Source: Telmatactis stephensoni
Taxonomy: Eukaryota; Cnidaria; Anthozoa; Actiniaria; Isophelliidae
Assembly (NCBI GenBank): GCA_029948255.1
Contig: JALIZF010001760.1
Span: forward strand, 186,001-250,000
Direction of reading: 5' to 3'
DNA length: 64,000 nt
Position numbers and translations under genes: made by a program. Below are positions 32,640 to 44,520 of this stretch, piece by piece. Within the stretch, counting starts at the first letter, position 1; each line of letters begins with the position of its first letter. Below the pieces are notes generated by a model. That model did not search any database. It saw only the letters and a list, made by a program, of their open reading frames with translations, and had not been told where the DNA came from.

Positions 32640-32830
32640 ATATCGTCGGTAGTTCCTCCAGCTAAACGCTGGTCTCCCAGGAAGCCAACAGGGCGCTCTT
32701 TACTCCCGTCGCGCCATCAGTGCTCCGTTTTTAAGGTATTAAAGGTACTTAAAGCTACACAGAATGGAAAAAAGTCGAAACCAGTATAAGACCCTGGCGG
32801 GACCTCTCGCATGAGAAAGCCACTTGCTTA
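32640..32830 (-). mobile_element. tRNA-derived SINE copy (minus strand)
   Basis: catgcgagaggtcccgccag on the minus strand, followed by tggtttcgactt and ggagcactgatggcg, matching 23555-23685. Confidence 0.4.
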
Positions 32831-33315
32831 ATTGTAAAAGTCAGATTGAGTTACATTACATATCCAGTAATCAGCTCCTGGGCCTGGGTCTGACAACAAA
32901 AATAATGCTAAATGTACCGAAAAACAAGGTAAAAAATATATATCATCATTGACGAATAAAACTTTTCCAATAGTAAGTTACAAGTGTACCTATTGTTCTG
33001 TTGGCTGTTAAAACAATAGTTACACCAGGAGGAAGGGAGCGTCTTCGGGCTAGCAACCATCCAGCGTTGTTGGGTTTTGTGACGTCACTTCCGCGGTCGA
33101 CATGTAGAGAGAGCAAGCAAAAAGTTGTTCAAAAAGGAAATGCATAAAATATCCAAATTTTGACTGGAATCTATTTTGAAATTGATGATGAGCTTATGCA
33201 GAGAAGGCATGTGAGTGTTCGAATTTTGCTACCAGCTATGTGGCAATTTTTGGTTCAAAAGTCCATGAATTGGAAAAAATTATTGAGCTAACCCCAACAA
33301 CAACGGAGATATTAA

Positions 33316-33609
33316 CCCTTTCGCTACTGGGGATTTTTGAGGGTCTTACGCGATTTTGAGGTCATAATCGATTTGTGTATTTTTTTTCGCCTGCTTACTG
33401 GAGTAACCATAGAAACTTCTGCTGTCTTGTACTATTGAGGGCTCAAGTTAACCGGTTGAAACCAGTTTGAAGTGGTTTCGTTTTTGGTCGAGTGATGGTG
33501 GCGTTTGAAAGTCCAGAAAACTTCGGGATTTCTGTGAATATTCGAGCCTTTTTTTGCCTTTGGTTCCTACTGGCTGGGCATCATTAAGCCTGGAAGTAGC
33601 AGAGAGTTT
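33316..33609. mobile_element. Truncated copy of the piggyBac-like element at 2981
   Basis: Starts CCCTTTCGCTACTGGGG right after TTAA (33312-33315) and follows 2981-3270 with about 95% identity by eye, then stops abruptly with no right end. Confidence 0.75.
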
Positions 33610-34312
33610 AGTTATTATATTACTAAAGGGGGGGAAAAATTTAAAAAACGGCTAAATCGGAAAACCAATAACATAGGGTGAAAGAGGACGCTTATTTAAA
33701 CATTCAGACTCAGTTTCATGACTGATTTGTCATTTTTGATATTTTTATTTAGTAAAAATTCATTTTCTCCATACATTCTCTTATAAACTAGACGCACACG
33801 TGCGTTCACTCGTGCCCTGGGAGCCCCTTTTAGGAGAGGCTTCAATGACCGGCCCCGTTCGTACTCTTCCCCGAGCCGTTTCAGGCATTCTTCACTTAAC
33901 CGTAACATAATAAAGACCTTTTTTGACCTTTTCAAAGAATATCTGATTAGCCAATTTGTCTGTCAGCAGCTATTAGTGTTCGCCTTTGTCATGCATGGGT
34001 ATTAGATATTTCCAACATGCAAAAATATACCAGTTTATTCAACTTTTTATTTCACTATATATCTCAATTGTTTGCTGTAAAGACTTCTACAACGACGCTT
34101 TTGACACAATAACAAATCGTGTATTTTTTCGTTCATGTTTCAGATGTTTTATCCATTACGTGACCAAACGCATCAGGTCAAATAGAGCCTTGGTTCCATG
34201 AAAATACATAAATGCGGAATTGTCTGGCCAGAATGTCGGTGTTACAATTCAATACAAAAACCTCTCAAGATCTCTTGAATGCTTGAATGAGGAATATAAT
34301 TGACTTGCTTCT

Positions 34313-34675
34313 ATGTATGTTCGTTTAGCAACATGCAGGATGAGAAATTCGTAGATTCCCAGCTCATAGGAAATAGTATTTATCGCGAGCCGCTTCCTTT
34401 CAAGTACTCCATTTAGAGTTCGATATTTGGTCAAAGTATTGGAGATGAAGCTCAAAGTAACAGCCCATCCTGAAGCTCTTATAAGTATATAGGTATCTCT
34501 CGAGTTAAAAGCTCCAAATTACATTGTTCTACCATGCAGGAAAAGCCTGTCTCTGAAAGCTATTTTCTTTGTAGTCAGCCATCTTGCATTCCTAAAGTTC
34601 CTGGCTTGCGTTCGCTCAAAGGGATGAATGAAGGGCATTGTTTTTACGTTCTTAACCAATCAGAAGTAGCTGAGG
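34313..34675. repeat. Dispersed repeat pair member (partner 21620-21990)
   Basis: Direct copy of 21620-21990 with small indels. Confidence 0.65.
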
Positions 34676-35106
34676 ACGAACATAGGAAAAAAAAAAACAT
34701 TTGCAGTTTATAACTCGTTCCCGGCCTAAAGGCCTGGGCACGAGTAATTATATACGCTTGGGCTACCTGTGGTCCTATAACAAGCCAGATGACACGTTCA
34801 TACAAATTCGCGTATTCTCGCAATGTTGTCGTCGGTGAAGAATTTCGTGTTTTCGCTTCTCCGGAGCATATTTTCGAAGCTCTTGCTCATTATTTGATTT
34901 GACTTTGTGTATCTTTGTATTATCAGGTTCTTTGTAGCTCTTTTCTGAGTTACGTTCCAACAGAATTTCCCGAGGGGAGTGAGCTCATACAAATTAGTGT
35001 GACAAACATTCCCCATGGGACCCGGGTCTAGGTACTTGTCCACGAAGGTGAAAGAAGCGGTCCACACTCTTCGATATTTGGCAGGCAACTCCTCCTCTTT
35101 TCTCCA

Positions 35107-35193
35107 TGTCTCGTTCTCAGTCTCCACGCGGTTAAAATAACTGCTACAAAGGAAGCCCAAGGAGGAATAATGAGTTGCCTGCGGAGGAGGCTA
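35107..35193. mobile_element. Right-half copy of the MITE at 17051
   Basis: Matches 17116-17203 almost exactly, ending cctgcggaggaggctag. The left half is missing. Confidence 0.72.
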
Positions 35194-35214
35194 GTATTTC
35201 ATATCTATAGTTCT

Positions 35215-35480
35215 CCAAGTAGCATTCAGAGGGCGTGGCTCTCAATCAAAAATCACTCAGCATACTCTACCTTATCACTATCCTTAATTGCACCCTTTTG
35301 CATTAACATTAGATACTGTTTATCTTTGTTTCTGAGATAATTAATTCCAAGAATATCGATATGTAAGTAATTGATTCTGGGCGTGGCTCCACCTCTAGAA
35401 TTACTCAGGTCATTAACCTCTATTGGTATGCCAAATTTACATATGCTTGTTACACAAATTTGCACAATTCTGGACCATTT
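35215..35480. mobile_element. Partial copy of the TIR element at 25621-26550
   Basis: Shares gggcgtggctctcaatcaaa, atatcgatatgtaagtaatt and gggcgtggctccacctc with 26218-26420, then continues through the left-end sequence of that family. Confidence 0.6.
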
Positions 35481-36055
35481 TACTGTACTATAATTTCTAT
35501 GATTTAACAGGCAAATTCTTTCCGTAAATTAACGGGCCCGTAAAGTTATTGGGTCTTTTAAGAAACGCAAGGCCCCTGATATATATTTGCCACATTCAAA
35601 GCAAAATTTGCCCGATTAATTATTCATCACCCCACTATTTATTTGCCGAAGAAGTGTTTTTGGGCGAGGATGAATGTTTGAAAATACAAACTCATTAGCA
35701 TATTGCTGGCGCGCGGCCGAGTTTCACAAGTAGCGGGAAAAAATTTATCCGTCTCGTGATTTTGTTAAAAAATCTTATCTAGACTGGACTAGTTTCAAAT
35801 GAATTATATTTTCCTTTAATATTTTCCAAAAAAAGTAGAACAAGAATAAAAGGTGTACGACTTATTTAGAAACCAGTTTCAATCTACTGTCCGTGCTGGA
35901 TATTTCAGAATATCAAGACACTGTCCTGACAGGATAACAGATCTCGATTCTGATTGGCTAACTAATTTTATTGGGAACATGTCTAATAAGCTATAATGCC
36001 AACATCATTGTCAGAAGTTGATGTCATCTATTGTCAAATTAATCAGTCATTCAGT

Positions 36056-36062
36056 TATAAAA
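36056..36062 (+). promoter_or_regulatory. TATA box of GPCR locus copy A
   Basis: TATAAAA lies about 310 bases before the ATG at 36366. The same box at the same relative place occurs in copy B (41989) once that copy's inserted element is discounted. Confidence 0.5.
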
Positions 36063-36365
36063 CATGCTGTGAGTAACATTTGCAGCCTTTCATTGGAAGA
36101 CGCATCTTTGAGAACACTCGGTGAAGATTCCGTTTCCTTAACTCTGTCAGAAATAACCCATTTATGAAAAGAGTGGAACAAAGTTCAACAAAAGCGCCAA
36201 GTTCTCACTCAAACATTGTACTTATTTGAAAAATACATCTTAGGTATAGTTGGGAATATAGTCGTTATACGATCGACTCAAACGAAGACCGAATCTCCTT
36301 ACCTCCAAGAAGACAAGTTGCACGTCATCAAGCTACCACACCAAGACGCCACGTTTACTCAAAGC

Positions 36366-37308
36366 ATGAACAATTCTACAACGTCAGCAAACAGTAAGGA
36401 ACTATGTTGACAACTACAGCAACTTCCTGTATTTTGTGATAGTTGTCAATTCTTTCAGCTCAGTCCTGTCTGCAGTTCTCAACTTTTTAGTCATTTTGAC
36501 TTTTGCAAAGACAGCTTCTTTGCGAACTCCCTCGTACATTTTGATTCTTAGTTTGGCCTTCTCTGACTTGGGCATTGGTGTAGTGACACAACCTGCTTAT
36601 TGTATTCAGCATATTTCCTGGTTAACGAGGAACCCTTCTTTGTATCAAAGTAGCTTTAATGTTTTGGTACGAGCTTTTAACGTGCTAGTAGCTTGTTCGC
36701 TTCTTACGGTGACTTCCATCACTATCGATAGATTTCTTGCACTTCACCTACATCTGAGGTACCAAGAACTTGTCACAACCAAGCGGTCTTACATAGTTGT
36801 AATAACAATTTGGGTGGTTAGCTTATTGTGGAGTTTTGTACTTACAATAGAAGGAAATTGGGTCTACATTATCGACTTTTCTTTTGTAAGTGTTTTAATA
36901 ATTCTTGAACTTTATCTGATGCTGAGAATCTCTCGAGTTATTCGCAGGCACCAAGCACAGATTCGTGCCCAACAGCATCCACAACAGCCAACCATGAACA
37001 TGCAAAGATATAAGAAAACTGTTAATGTAATGTACTATATCACTGGTGTATTTCTTATTTGTTATTTTCCTTATATGATCTTTGGATTTTTGTTCAATGT
37101 ACTGAAAGAAGCCGGGATTAGTATGGGAATAACAGCGTATTATGCAGGAGAATTAGCTTATACAGTTGCTATGTTGAACAGTGCGTTGAATCCACTTATT
37201 TATTGCTGGAGAATAGCAAGAAATACGAAACGCTTTGCTTCAGTTGTTGCGGAGACAATTGACAGTAATATTATGTGCTATTGTTCCTATGTATATAATG
37301 TTATTTAG
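36366..37308 (+). pseudogene. Rhodopsin-like (class A) GPCR, locus copy A, N-terminal frame broken
   Basis: From about 36412 the frame encodes a full seven-helix body: NFLVILTF (TM1), LSLAFSDLGIGVVTQP (TM2, LAxxD type), SITIDRFLAL (DRF in place of DRY, TM3), VVITIWVVSLLW (TM4), VLIILELYLMLRI (TM5), FLICYFPYM (TM6) and NSALNPLIYC (TM7, NPxxY). It resembles the orphan melanocortin/adenosine-receptor-like group common in cnidarians; the ligand is unknown. The ATG that starts the paralogue at 42746 has its counterpart at 36366, but two bases are missing between it and TM1, giving TGA at 36408-36410. There is no other in-frame ATG before TM5. An upstream exon spliced at ctacag|CAAC (36419) could rescue it. 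AATAAA is at 37328-37333. Confidence 0.7.
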
Positions 37309-37932
37309 TATATAAACACCTTCATTCAATAAATGTACAAATAATTGATGATTAATAAATTGCTCAATATCGCCTCCCAAGAGAATTTCTAATATGATCT
37401 ATGCTTCCGTATTTCGCTTTCTCCTACGTTTTTCTTGTCTTCACTTCGACATGAAGCGAGGAATAAGCGTAGGAATAAAAGATGGAAACCGTTCCTTTTC
37501 TTTCTACAGACAGTAGAGTGACCATCTTATACTGCCATTTCTACTTCCGCTTCTCTTCCATTGTTCGTGAACTGAACCACTGGCTTTAAAAGACTGGTAG
37601 TCCTTTCTGTTAAGGAAAAAATCGTGACAAATAGCGTACAAACACCAAATTTCGTACAGATGATCCTTTTGCTATATATGAAACAATTTAAGAAGGGGTG
37701 CCACGAAATTCTTGAACACGGCCATTTCTTGTTATTTTTGCGTTGCATTATGCAAATTAGAACATTTTAAAGGCCGAAAATTTAAGCATAGCTTTGCTCT
37801 TGCTTGGATATGCCTCCATGGATAATGAGATAAATATCTCTTAAGCGAAGGGAGCATGAACAAATGCCTTTAACGCCCTAGGCCTCAGGTTTCGTTCAAG
37901 TAGTTTTCACGATAACCGAAAGAGTGCTTTAA

Positions 37933-39087
37933 GGTTGGTGCCTACTATTGTCAGCGCGCACTGCTTTCTGCGCATGTAAATTAAAACAAAAATTACAGAA
38001 TTAAAAGAAAACCATTTAGCCTCTCCTGTGTTTAAAATGAAATTTACAGTCGATGAATAAAATCGATCTGAATTGCCCTATCGCATAATGACGTCACAGT
38101 ATGTTTACATTTAGCCTCTCCTGTGTTTAAAATGAAATTTACAGTCGATGAATAAAATCGATCTGAATTGCCCTATCGCATAATGACGTCACAGTATGTT
38201 TACATTAGATGCTCAGAAACAGTAAAAATTGGGACCTATTAATATTCCTTTTCGAAGTAGAACTTCAATGTATCGAGTTTTGATATATATCATGTATCAG
38301 TGATTGCTCATCTGCATTTTATTTGATATGCAATCACTCTGATCCCCTCTGGCGACCATAATCCTTAGCGTCAAAACAATCGAATGTTTTGGTGTGACGT
38401 CATTATGCGATAGGGCAATTACAACGTCTGTTTTGACTACCATTTCTACCAGAATCGATCTGTTTTGGTCGCCATCTTGAAAATGTCCCACAATGCATTG
38501 GAAATCTCTCTACTCTCCGGGGAGGCCTAGGGAATTTTATATTATTTTTGCGAATTCTGATTAGATTTCGTGCATTTATCGGCAAATAACTTTATAAATC
38601 GCACGGATATCCCTCTTTTATATTTTTGTAAATTCTGTAAGTGGAGATTAACCTACAATTTTATAAAATTTTCATGAATTTAAAATTGAAACTTGATTTA
38701 AAATTGAAACTTGATCACAAAAATTGCACATTTCATTTGGCTGTCATGAACCAAAACAGGCCTAAAACATAGTAAAAAGCTATTGAAAAAAAAATTGATA
38801 TTCCTTGTTTTCATATTTCATATGGCATTGACAAATGATAGAAATGCGTTTTAAACGTTTTAGTAAAAAAAAATTGACATTTTTTCAAAATATGGAGTAT
38901 TAAAAATTTTTCTTTGGGCCTCTAGAATATGCAGATTTTGCAACATTTGATGACAAATGTGTAACTCATTAAAATGCACGGTGACCCCCAATTTTTTTCT
39001 TGAATTCTAGCTGCCTATGGTGGGTTCTTTGATACCCACATGGTTTTAGGCCAAGAAAAATTACCTTCGCATTAGTAGGCACCAACC
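37933..39087. mobile_element. TTAA-flanked TIR element, GGTTGGTGCCTACTA ends, ~1.15 kb
   Basis: GGTTGGTGCCTACTA at left and inverse at right, with TTAA at 37929-37932 and 39088-39091. It contains the tandem duplication at 38013-38202 and a further inverted pair (aattgccctatcgcataatg / cattatgcgatagggcaatt, about 38170 and 38400). No transposase frame. Confidence 0.65.
38013..38202. repeat. Exact tandem duplication of 95 bp
   Basis: 38013-38107 and 38108-38202 look identical base for base. Each copy contains one cctatcgcataatgacgtca end motif. Recent slippage or an assembly duplication could explain it. Confidence 0.88.
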
Positions 39088-39091
39088 TTAA

Positions 39092-41094
39092 GCGTACATT
39101 TTTGGGAAAAAGAGACGAACGAATTCGTTCTCGATTTTGTGACCGAGATAGTGCGCAACGTAGCACAATTTTGAGTATAATTTTAGTTATAGTCTTTTTA
39201 AACAATATTAAGCATCTTGGTTGGATTCGAGAGTAAAACAATAGTTTACAGTTCACTCGGGGCTCATCTGAAATGTACGCTTAGTGCGCTCTTTCACTTT
39301 TTCGTAAAAACTGCTTGAAAGATTTTGTTAAAAAGCTAAAAATAACTTTATGAAACCGCAGGAAGCATTACGGCGAATCATCGTTTTCACTGGTTTAATG
39401 TAACATTCTTAAATTAACCATTAAAATTGGCTAATGAAGTGGCAACAAAGTTAAGCGTGACATTTTCATGCCGAAATTATGCAAATATTTTGAGTCACGG
39501 CCCTCCGTGACAACTAGTTTCCTTTGAAAGCTGGATATAAGCTTTGAGGGCTTATAAGGCAGTTTTGTATGCCTATTGTTTAATAGATATATAGTTTTGT
39601 ATGCCTATTTTATTTAATAGATATTTATTTCATTCATTTCATCTACACAAAAGACGAAAGAAAATGCTAAATCTTCATCGATTAAAGCTTTCTAATTTGC
39701 ATAATGTAACACAAGAATAACGCGACAAATTACCGTATTCAAAAACATTTTCTGATACTCGAATTTCATGGCAGCCCTTTGGAAATTCTTTCATATACCT
39801 AAAGGAATATCTGTACCACGTTTGGTGCTTGTATGCGATTTGTCACGATTTTGGCCATAACAGAACTTGAACAATGTAATTTGATCCAAGTGATGGTTGA
39901 TATCAAACCAACATGAATCATCTGCCCTCTCGTACAGCTAGTCATGAAAAGAAGAAAAATTGTCATTGTTTCTTCTTTTTCCTTTCGACAAAAAATGTAA
40001 ATAGCTTCTTGAAATATTTTTCACTCTTTAAATTTGTTTAAAAATTAAACGGTTGCAGCATTTTTTCAATTTCAAAAACAAGGAAAAAGGAAAAAACGAA
40101 TGACACTTGATAGTACACGCATTATTGATATCAATTCAACTTGAACCATCTGCCCTGTCGTACAGTTATTCATGAAAAGACAAATGACACTTGATGAATC
40201 ATGAAAAGAAAAATAATTCTATTCGTTTTATACTTAAAAATGAATTCCCGGTCAAAGTCTCTGTGGAGTTCTTCAGGAATCTATACTTGGTCTATTCAAT
40301 TGACTAAAATTGAGAGGTTATGTATGTATAAAAATGTTAACCACACAAAAACAAAACCAGTTAAGATAACTTAATTTTTGGCGTCAATATCTCCGTACTG
40401 AATTAATATGACTTTTTAGGAGATTGGGTTTCCTGTGATGGTAACCTCTTTTTCTCTCAAAGAAATAGACTAGGCGCAAAACTGAAAAAGTCGATCGCAA
40501 AAAGTTCAAAGGCATTTTGGGGTAGAGGCTGGTAACATAACTATTCTAAACTAATTTTTCATGCTGAATGCGAATATGACTGTTACCAAGACGTATTATG
40601 CAATCTTATACGTGTAAATGACATATTTTGTGAATTGCTACTGAGTCATTTCATACTAACGGCTTTTTCATGTAATTCCAAAAGTTCCCAATTACCATAG
40701 CTGGAAAGAGCATATCAAAATCAGTAAAACTGTGAAGTTTAAAGGATATGAGCTGAAAAATCAAGGAGATACGAATTTTCAAAAATCGAAATTTGTTTGA
40801 GTATCTCTTGCATAACTGTAAGTGTTTTCATACAAAATTTCGTCGACCCGATAACTTGCAGATCCCTTAACTTACCCAATAAAGTAGTGTTCGGGTGCTT
40901 CTCAAAACGTACGTTCTTCTTAATTTCTATGATTTACAACCGAAATCGTTGCATCGCGACCTGCAAATTACGAATTTAGGTGTGATCTTGGATTTTTTGA
41001 ACCGTCAATCAGCAGTTAACGACTTCATATAAGCTCCGATGTTAGCTGTAACAGGCAAGTTCACTGGCGCACTCCCATAATTTTTTCTCGTATA
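39092..41094. other. Intergenic, no gene seen
   Basis: Holds a short inverted pair agcgtacattt / aaatgtacgct (39091-39282), two copies of a ccatctgccct.tcgtacag motif (39915 and 40145; a third is at 24498), and A/T-rich sequence. Confidence 0.5.
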
Positions 41095-41554
41095 TTAACG
41101 TGCCCGTCAAGTTATCGGGCCTATCGAGAAACGCGGGCCCTTGACGGCATCTGCCAAATCGATGTAAAATTTGCTCGATTATGTATTTATCATCCAATTT
41201 TTTGCCGAAGAACTGTTTATGGACGAGGATGATTGTTTGAAAATACAAACTAATTAGCTTATTGTCGGCGCGAGTCCGTGTTTGAAAAGTGGCGGGAAAA
41301 ATGAATAAGTCTCGCACTTTTGCTGAAAGTTTGATCGAAATTTTCAGATGAATGATATTTTCCCTTAATTTACCAAAAATGTGAACAGCATAAACAGAAA
41401 TAAATTATTAATAAACTGAGATACATATGTTTATACAGCGGGCTGAATTTTGCAGCTAAGACCTGATGTGGGCTGTTTTCTCTCACATTCACTATCTCTA
41501 CATTAAATCATTTTGTTTAAACATTGCTCAACTCACATGTTGATTTTGCTAAAG

Positions 41555-41734
41555 AAGAAAAAACTGGAGAACCCGTAGTAAAAAACCCTCGTGGCATGGT
41601 TGAGAAGAACACATCGAACAAACTCAATTCACATATGATCTGAGCGCTCGAGCTTAGTGACTCGAACTCAGACCACCGACATCAGTGAAAGCCCGGTGCT
41701 CTCACCAATCAGCCAACCATGCCACCCAAAAGGT
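41555..41734 (-). mobile_element. tRNA-derived SINE (minus strand)
   Basis: On the minus strand ggcatggttggctgattgg (A-box region) and GAGTTCGAGTC (B-box, 41659-41669) are spaced like a tRNA. A related fragment is at 45300-45362. Confidence 0.6.
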
Positions 41735-41988
41735 TATGGCTTATTTAGGAACAAGTTTCAATCTATTTTAGAATATCAAGACACTGTCTTGACAGGACAG
41801 TGCATCTCGCTTCTGATTGGCTAACTAATTTTAGAGTACCGGAGTTTTTAAAAGGAAAGTTTCTGCTTGTGAAAAAAGTTGAAGTTCCGTATCAGCTGCA
41901 ACTTTTGTTATTTCAGTTTTCATCTTTTTTTAATGAAGATTATGTCAACTTAATATCATTGTCAGAAGTTGTTGTCATTTCGGCCAGT

Positions 41989-41996
41989 TATAAAAA
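41989..41996 (+). promoter_or_regulatory. TATA box of GPCR locus copy B
   Basis: TATAAAAA at the position equivalent to 36056 in copy A. The corresponding stretch of copy C (about 46915) lacks it. Confidence 0.48.
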
Positions 41997-42192
41997 ACAT
42001 ATGGTCTGAGTAACATTTTCAGCCATTCAACGGAAGACGCATCTTTGAGAACACTTGGTGAAAAGATCCCCCAACTCTGTCAGAAATAACCGACTTATGA
42101 AAAGAGTGAAAACAAAGTTTAACAAAGCGCCAAGATCTCACTCAAACATTGTACTTATTTGAAGATACATCAGTTGGGAATATACTCGTCAA

Positions 42193-42623
42193 CCCGGGGG
42201 GGGGGGGGGGGGGGACTCCGATCGGAAATGGACGGGGATGCTCGTCCCAGTCGTACCTTTTAGGGGTCAAAATCAGCGATTTGGTACCTTTTAGGGTGTC
42301 CCAGACTTTAGTGGACTACTAGAGACCTAGCTGGTACCTTTAAGCGGGTAATTTTTTCCTCCATCAACGATTAAATACTGGAAACAAAGATCGGATTGCA
42401 CGACCATCAAATTGTTCGCACATAAATAGACACAACTGATCGCTTGATTGACTAAAATATGCAAAATGTTAAATTTAGTGTTTTTGAGTTGGTATCTTTT
42501 AGGGGTAACAAACATGTATTGCCACGCCCACCCGGATATGACTTTGGTACCTTTTAGGGGTCATTTTTAAAATTTCCGACGAGCATCCCCGTCCTCTTAT
42601 ATATAGGAGTCCCCCCCCCCGGG
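42193..42623. mobile_element. GC-ended TIR element inserted in the leader of GPCR copy B
   Basis: CCCGGGGG...ACTCC and GGAGTCCCCC...GGG ends, with ggacggggatgctcgtc and its inverse inside. CTCGTCAA flanks both sides (42185-42192 and 42624-42631), an 8-bp hAT-type duplication. Copy A lacks the insertion. The interior repeats ggtaccttttaggg. Confidence 0.75.
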
Positions 42624-42745
42624 CTCGTCAACGATTCCTGCGAAGAGCGAATCTCCTGTCACCTCCAACAACAGCTTGCTAAGCGGAAAAAAACGTTGCA
42701 AGTCATCCAGCTATATCACACCAAGACGCCACGTTTGCTCAAAGC

Positions 42746-43414
42746 ATGAACAATTCTACAACGCGGCCACAAACATTGAGCAACTATTTGGACAACTACA
42801 ACAACTTTCTGTATTTTGTGATAGTTGTCAATTCTTTCAGCTGGATTCTGACTGCAGTTCTCAACTTTTTAGTCATTTTGACTTTTGCAAAGACAGCTTC
42901 TTTGCGAACTCCCTCCTACATTTTAATTCTTAGTTTGGCCATCTCTGACTTGGGCATTAGTGTAGTGACACAACCTGCTTATTGTATTCATCTTATTTCT
43001 TGGTTAACGAGCAACCATTCTTTGTATCAAAGTAGCTTTAATGTTTTCGTAATAATTCTTGACCTTTATCTGATGCTGAAAATCTCTCGAGGGATTCGTA
43101 GGCACATGCAACAGATCCATGTCCAACAGAATCCACAACAGCCAAGCATGAACATGCAAAGATATAAGAAATCTGTCAGAACCATGTACTATATCACTGG
43201 TGTATTTCTTGTTTGTTATTTGCCTTATATGGTAGTTGCTCTTTTGTACCATGTACTTAGAGAAGCGGGGATTAGTAGGGGAATAGAAGTGTATTATGCT
43301 GGAAAATTAGCTGTTACACTAGTTATGTTAAACAGTGCGTTGAATCCCTTGATTTATTGCTTGAGAATAGCAGAAATACGGAACGCATTGCTTCAGGTTT
43401 TACGGAGACAGTGA
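42746..43414 (+). pseudogene. Rhodopsin-like GPCR, locus copy B, helices 3-4 and most of helix 5 deleted
   Basis: Starts at ATG with MNNSTTRPQTLSNYLDNYNN, then TM1 and TM2 as in copy A. Relative to A, 231 bases (77 codons) are missing in frame between tgttttggta and tgttttaataattc, at a TGTTTT microhomology. This removes TM3 with its DRF motif, the second loops, TM4 and the start of TM5. TM6 (FLVCYLPYM) and NSALNPLIYC remain. The 222-residue product cannot fold as a normal receptor. A truncated dominant-negative role is conceivable but unsupported. AATAAA is at 43740-43745. Confidence 0.75.
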
Positions 43415-43450
43415 CAGTATTATGTGCAATTGGTCTTATGTATATATAAG

Positions 43451-43709
43451 TCAGGCTCGTAACATGGTATATATTTTCGTCTCACTGATCCCGGGTTTTT
43501 ACGGAAATTTTGATTCCTGAGCCCATATTTTTAGAAATTTTTGATCCCTGATTCTTGGTGCAAAAAACTGAGCTGATCCCTGATCCTGACCCAATGTCCC
43601 TGATCCTCGATCCCACCCATTTGATCCCTGAGCCCTGGCCTCTGATCCCTGATCCTGGCCATAATTTTGGGCTTGATCCCTGATCCCATATACCATGTTA
43701 CGAGCCTGA
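43451..43709. mobile_element. TIR element just after GPCR copy B, 259 bp
   Basis: Perfect 21-22 bp ends TCAGGCTCGTAACATGGTAT and inverse, with TAAG on both sides. The interior is tandem tgatccctga-like repeats. It is absent from copy A. Confidence 0.78.
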
Positions 43710-44059
43710 TAAGTGTTTAGTTCATAAACTCCTTCACTCAATAAATGTACAAATAATTGATGATTGATCAATAAATGGCTCAATTTACCTCCGCTTACGT
43801 TGTTGTTTTCACTTCGACATCAAGCGACAGAAGCAGAATCGTAAGCATAGATGGAACAGTTCCGTTTCTTTCTACGTCAGTAGAGCGATCATCTTATTCT
43901 GCTAATTGTGCTTCTGCTTCTGCTTCCGCGCGAGAGTGTAGTATAGGTTTTGCAAGACAGTTGTTTTAGCGCGCGGATACAACTTTCACGATGAATCTGC
44001 TTTTTATTAGTGTTGAATACAAGGAATTCGTGAAGCTTTCTTTTTAACTCATCGGTGAT

Positions 44060-44200
44060 TTTATTGTTGCTTTCCCGGGGGGGGGGGGGGGGGCACTTGC
44101 ATATATTTACTATACGGGGACGTGCCGCCGGTCAGGGTCGTGATTTTAGCTCCTGCGGTCTTAGACAGGGTATAGATTTTACGATAAATTGTCTTAAACA
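44060..44200. repeat. Poly-G and GC-ended repeat fragment
   Basis: cccgggggg followed by gcacttgcatatatttac. It looks like one end of another repeat family; no partner end was found. Confidence 0.3.
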
Positions 44201-44520
44201 GGGTCAATTTTTTTCAAATAGTGTAATATTCGAGGCCAACTTTTTTTCCTGTTTGACAATACTTGATTATTCTGCAGTTTCTTGCACGAGTTATGACTAT
44301 AATTCCCCTATAATTTCACTGGCTTGATGTTAGCATACTAGCGACGTAATTAAAATATTAATGGACTAAAACCGCCTGTTCCTACATTGTTTTAGCCCTC
44401 AGTACTCAGAACTTCTATATACGAAGGATTGATAAAGCCTCATAAATAATACCCGCTGTAGATTTTAAGTCGTAAATTTGGACAATTACACGTTAATAAG
44501 GCTCGACTTTGAAATTAAAT

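Larger units (their letters stand above)
35521..37560 (+). repeat. Segmental duplication unit A (with B 41095-43935 and C 46780-47200)
   Basis: Promoter, 5' leader, receptor frame and 3' flank align with B along the whole length, including a GACCCGATAAC fragment at the left edge and the AATAAA-containing 3' flank. B is longer because two elements inserted in it. Confidence 0.78.

Noticed and set aside
34798..35160. 120-residue minus frame
   Set aside because: Its first residues come from a truncated MITE (35107-35193) and the remainder matches no family I know. No upstream splice or promoter evidence.
43451..43709. tgatccctga repeats as a possible coding or regulatory array
   Set aside because: They form the interior of a TIR element with perfect ends and a TAAG duplication.
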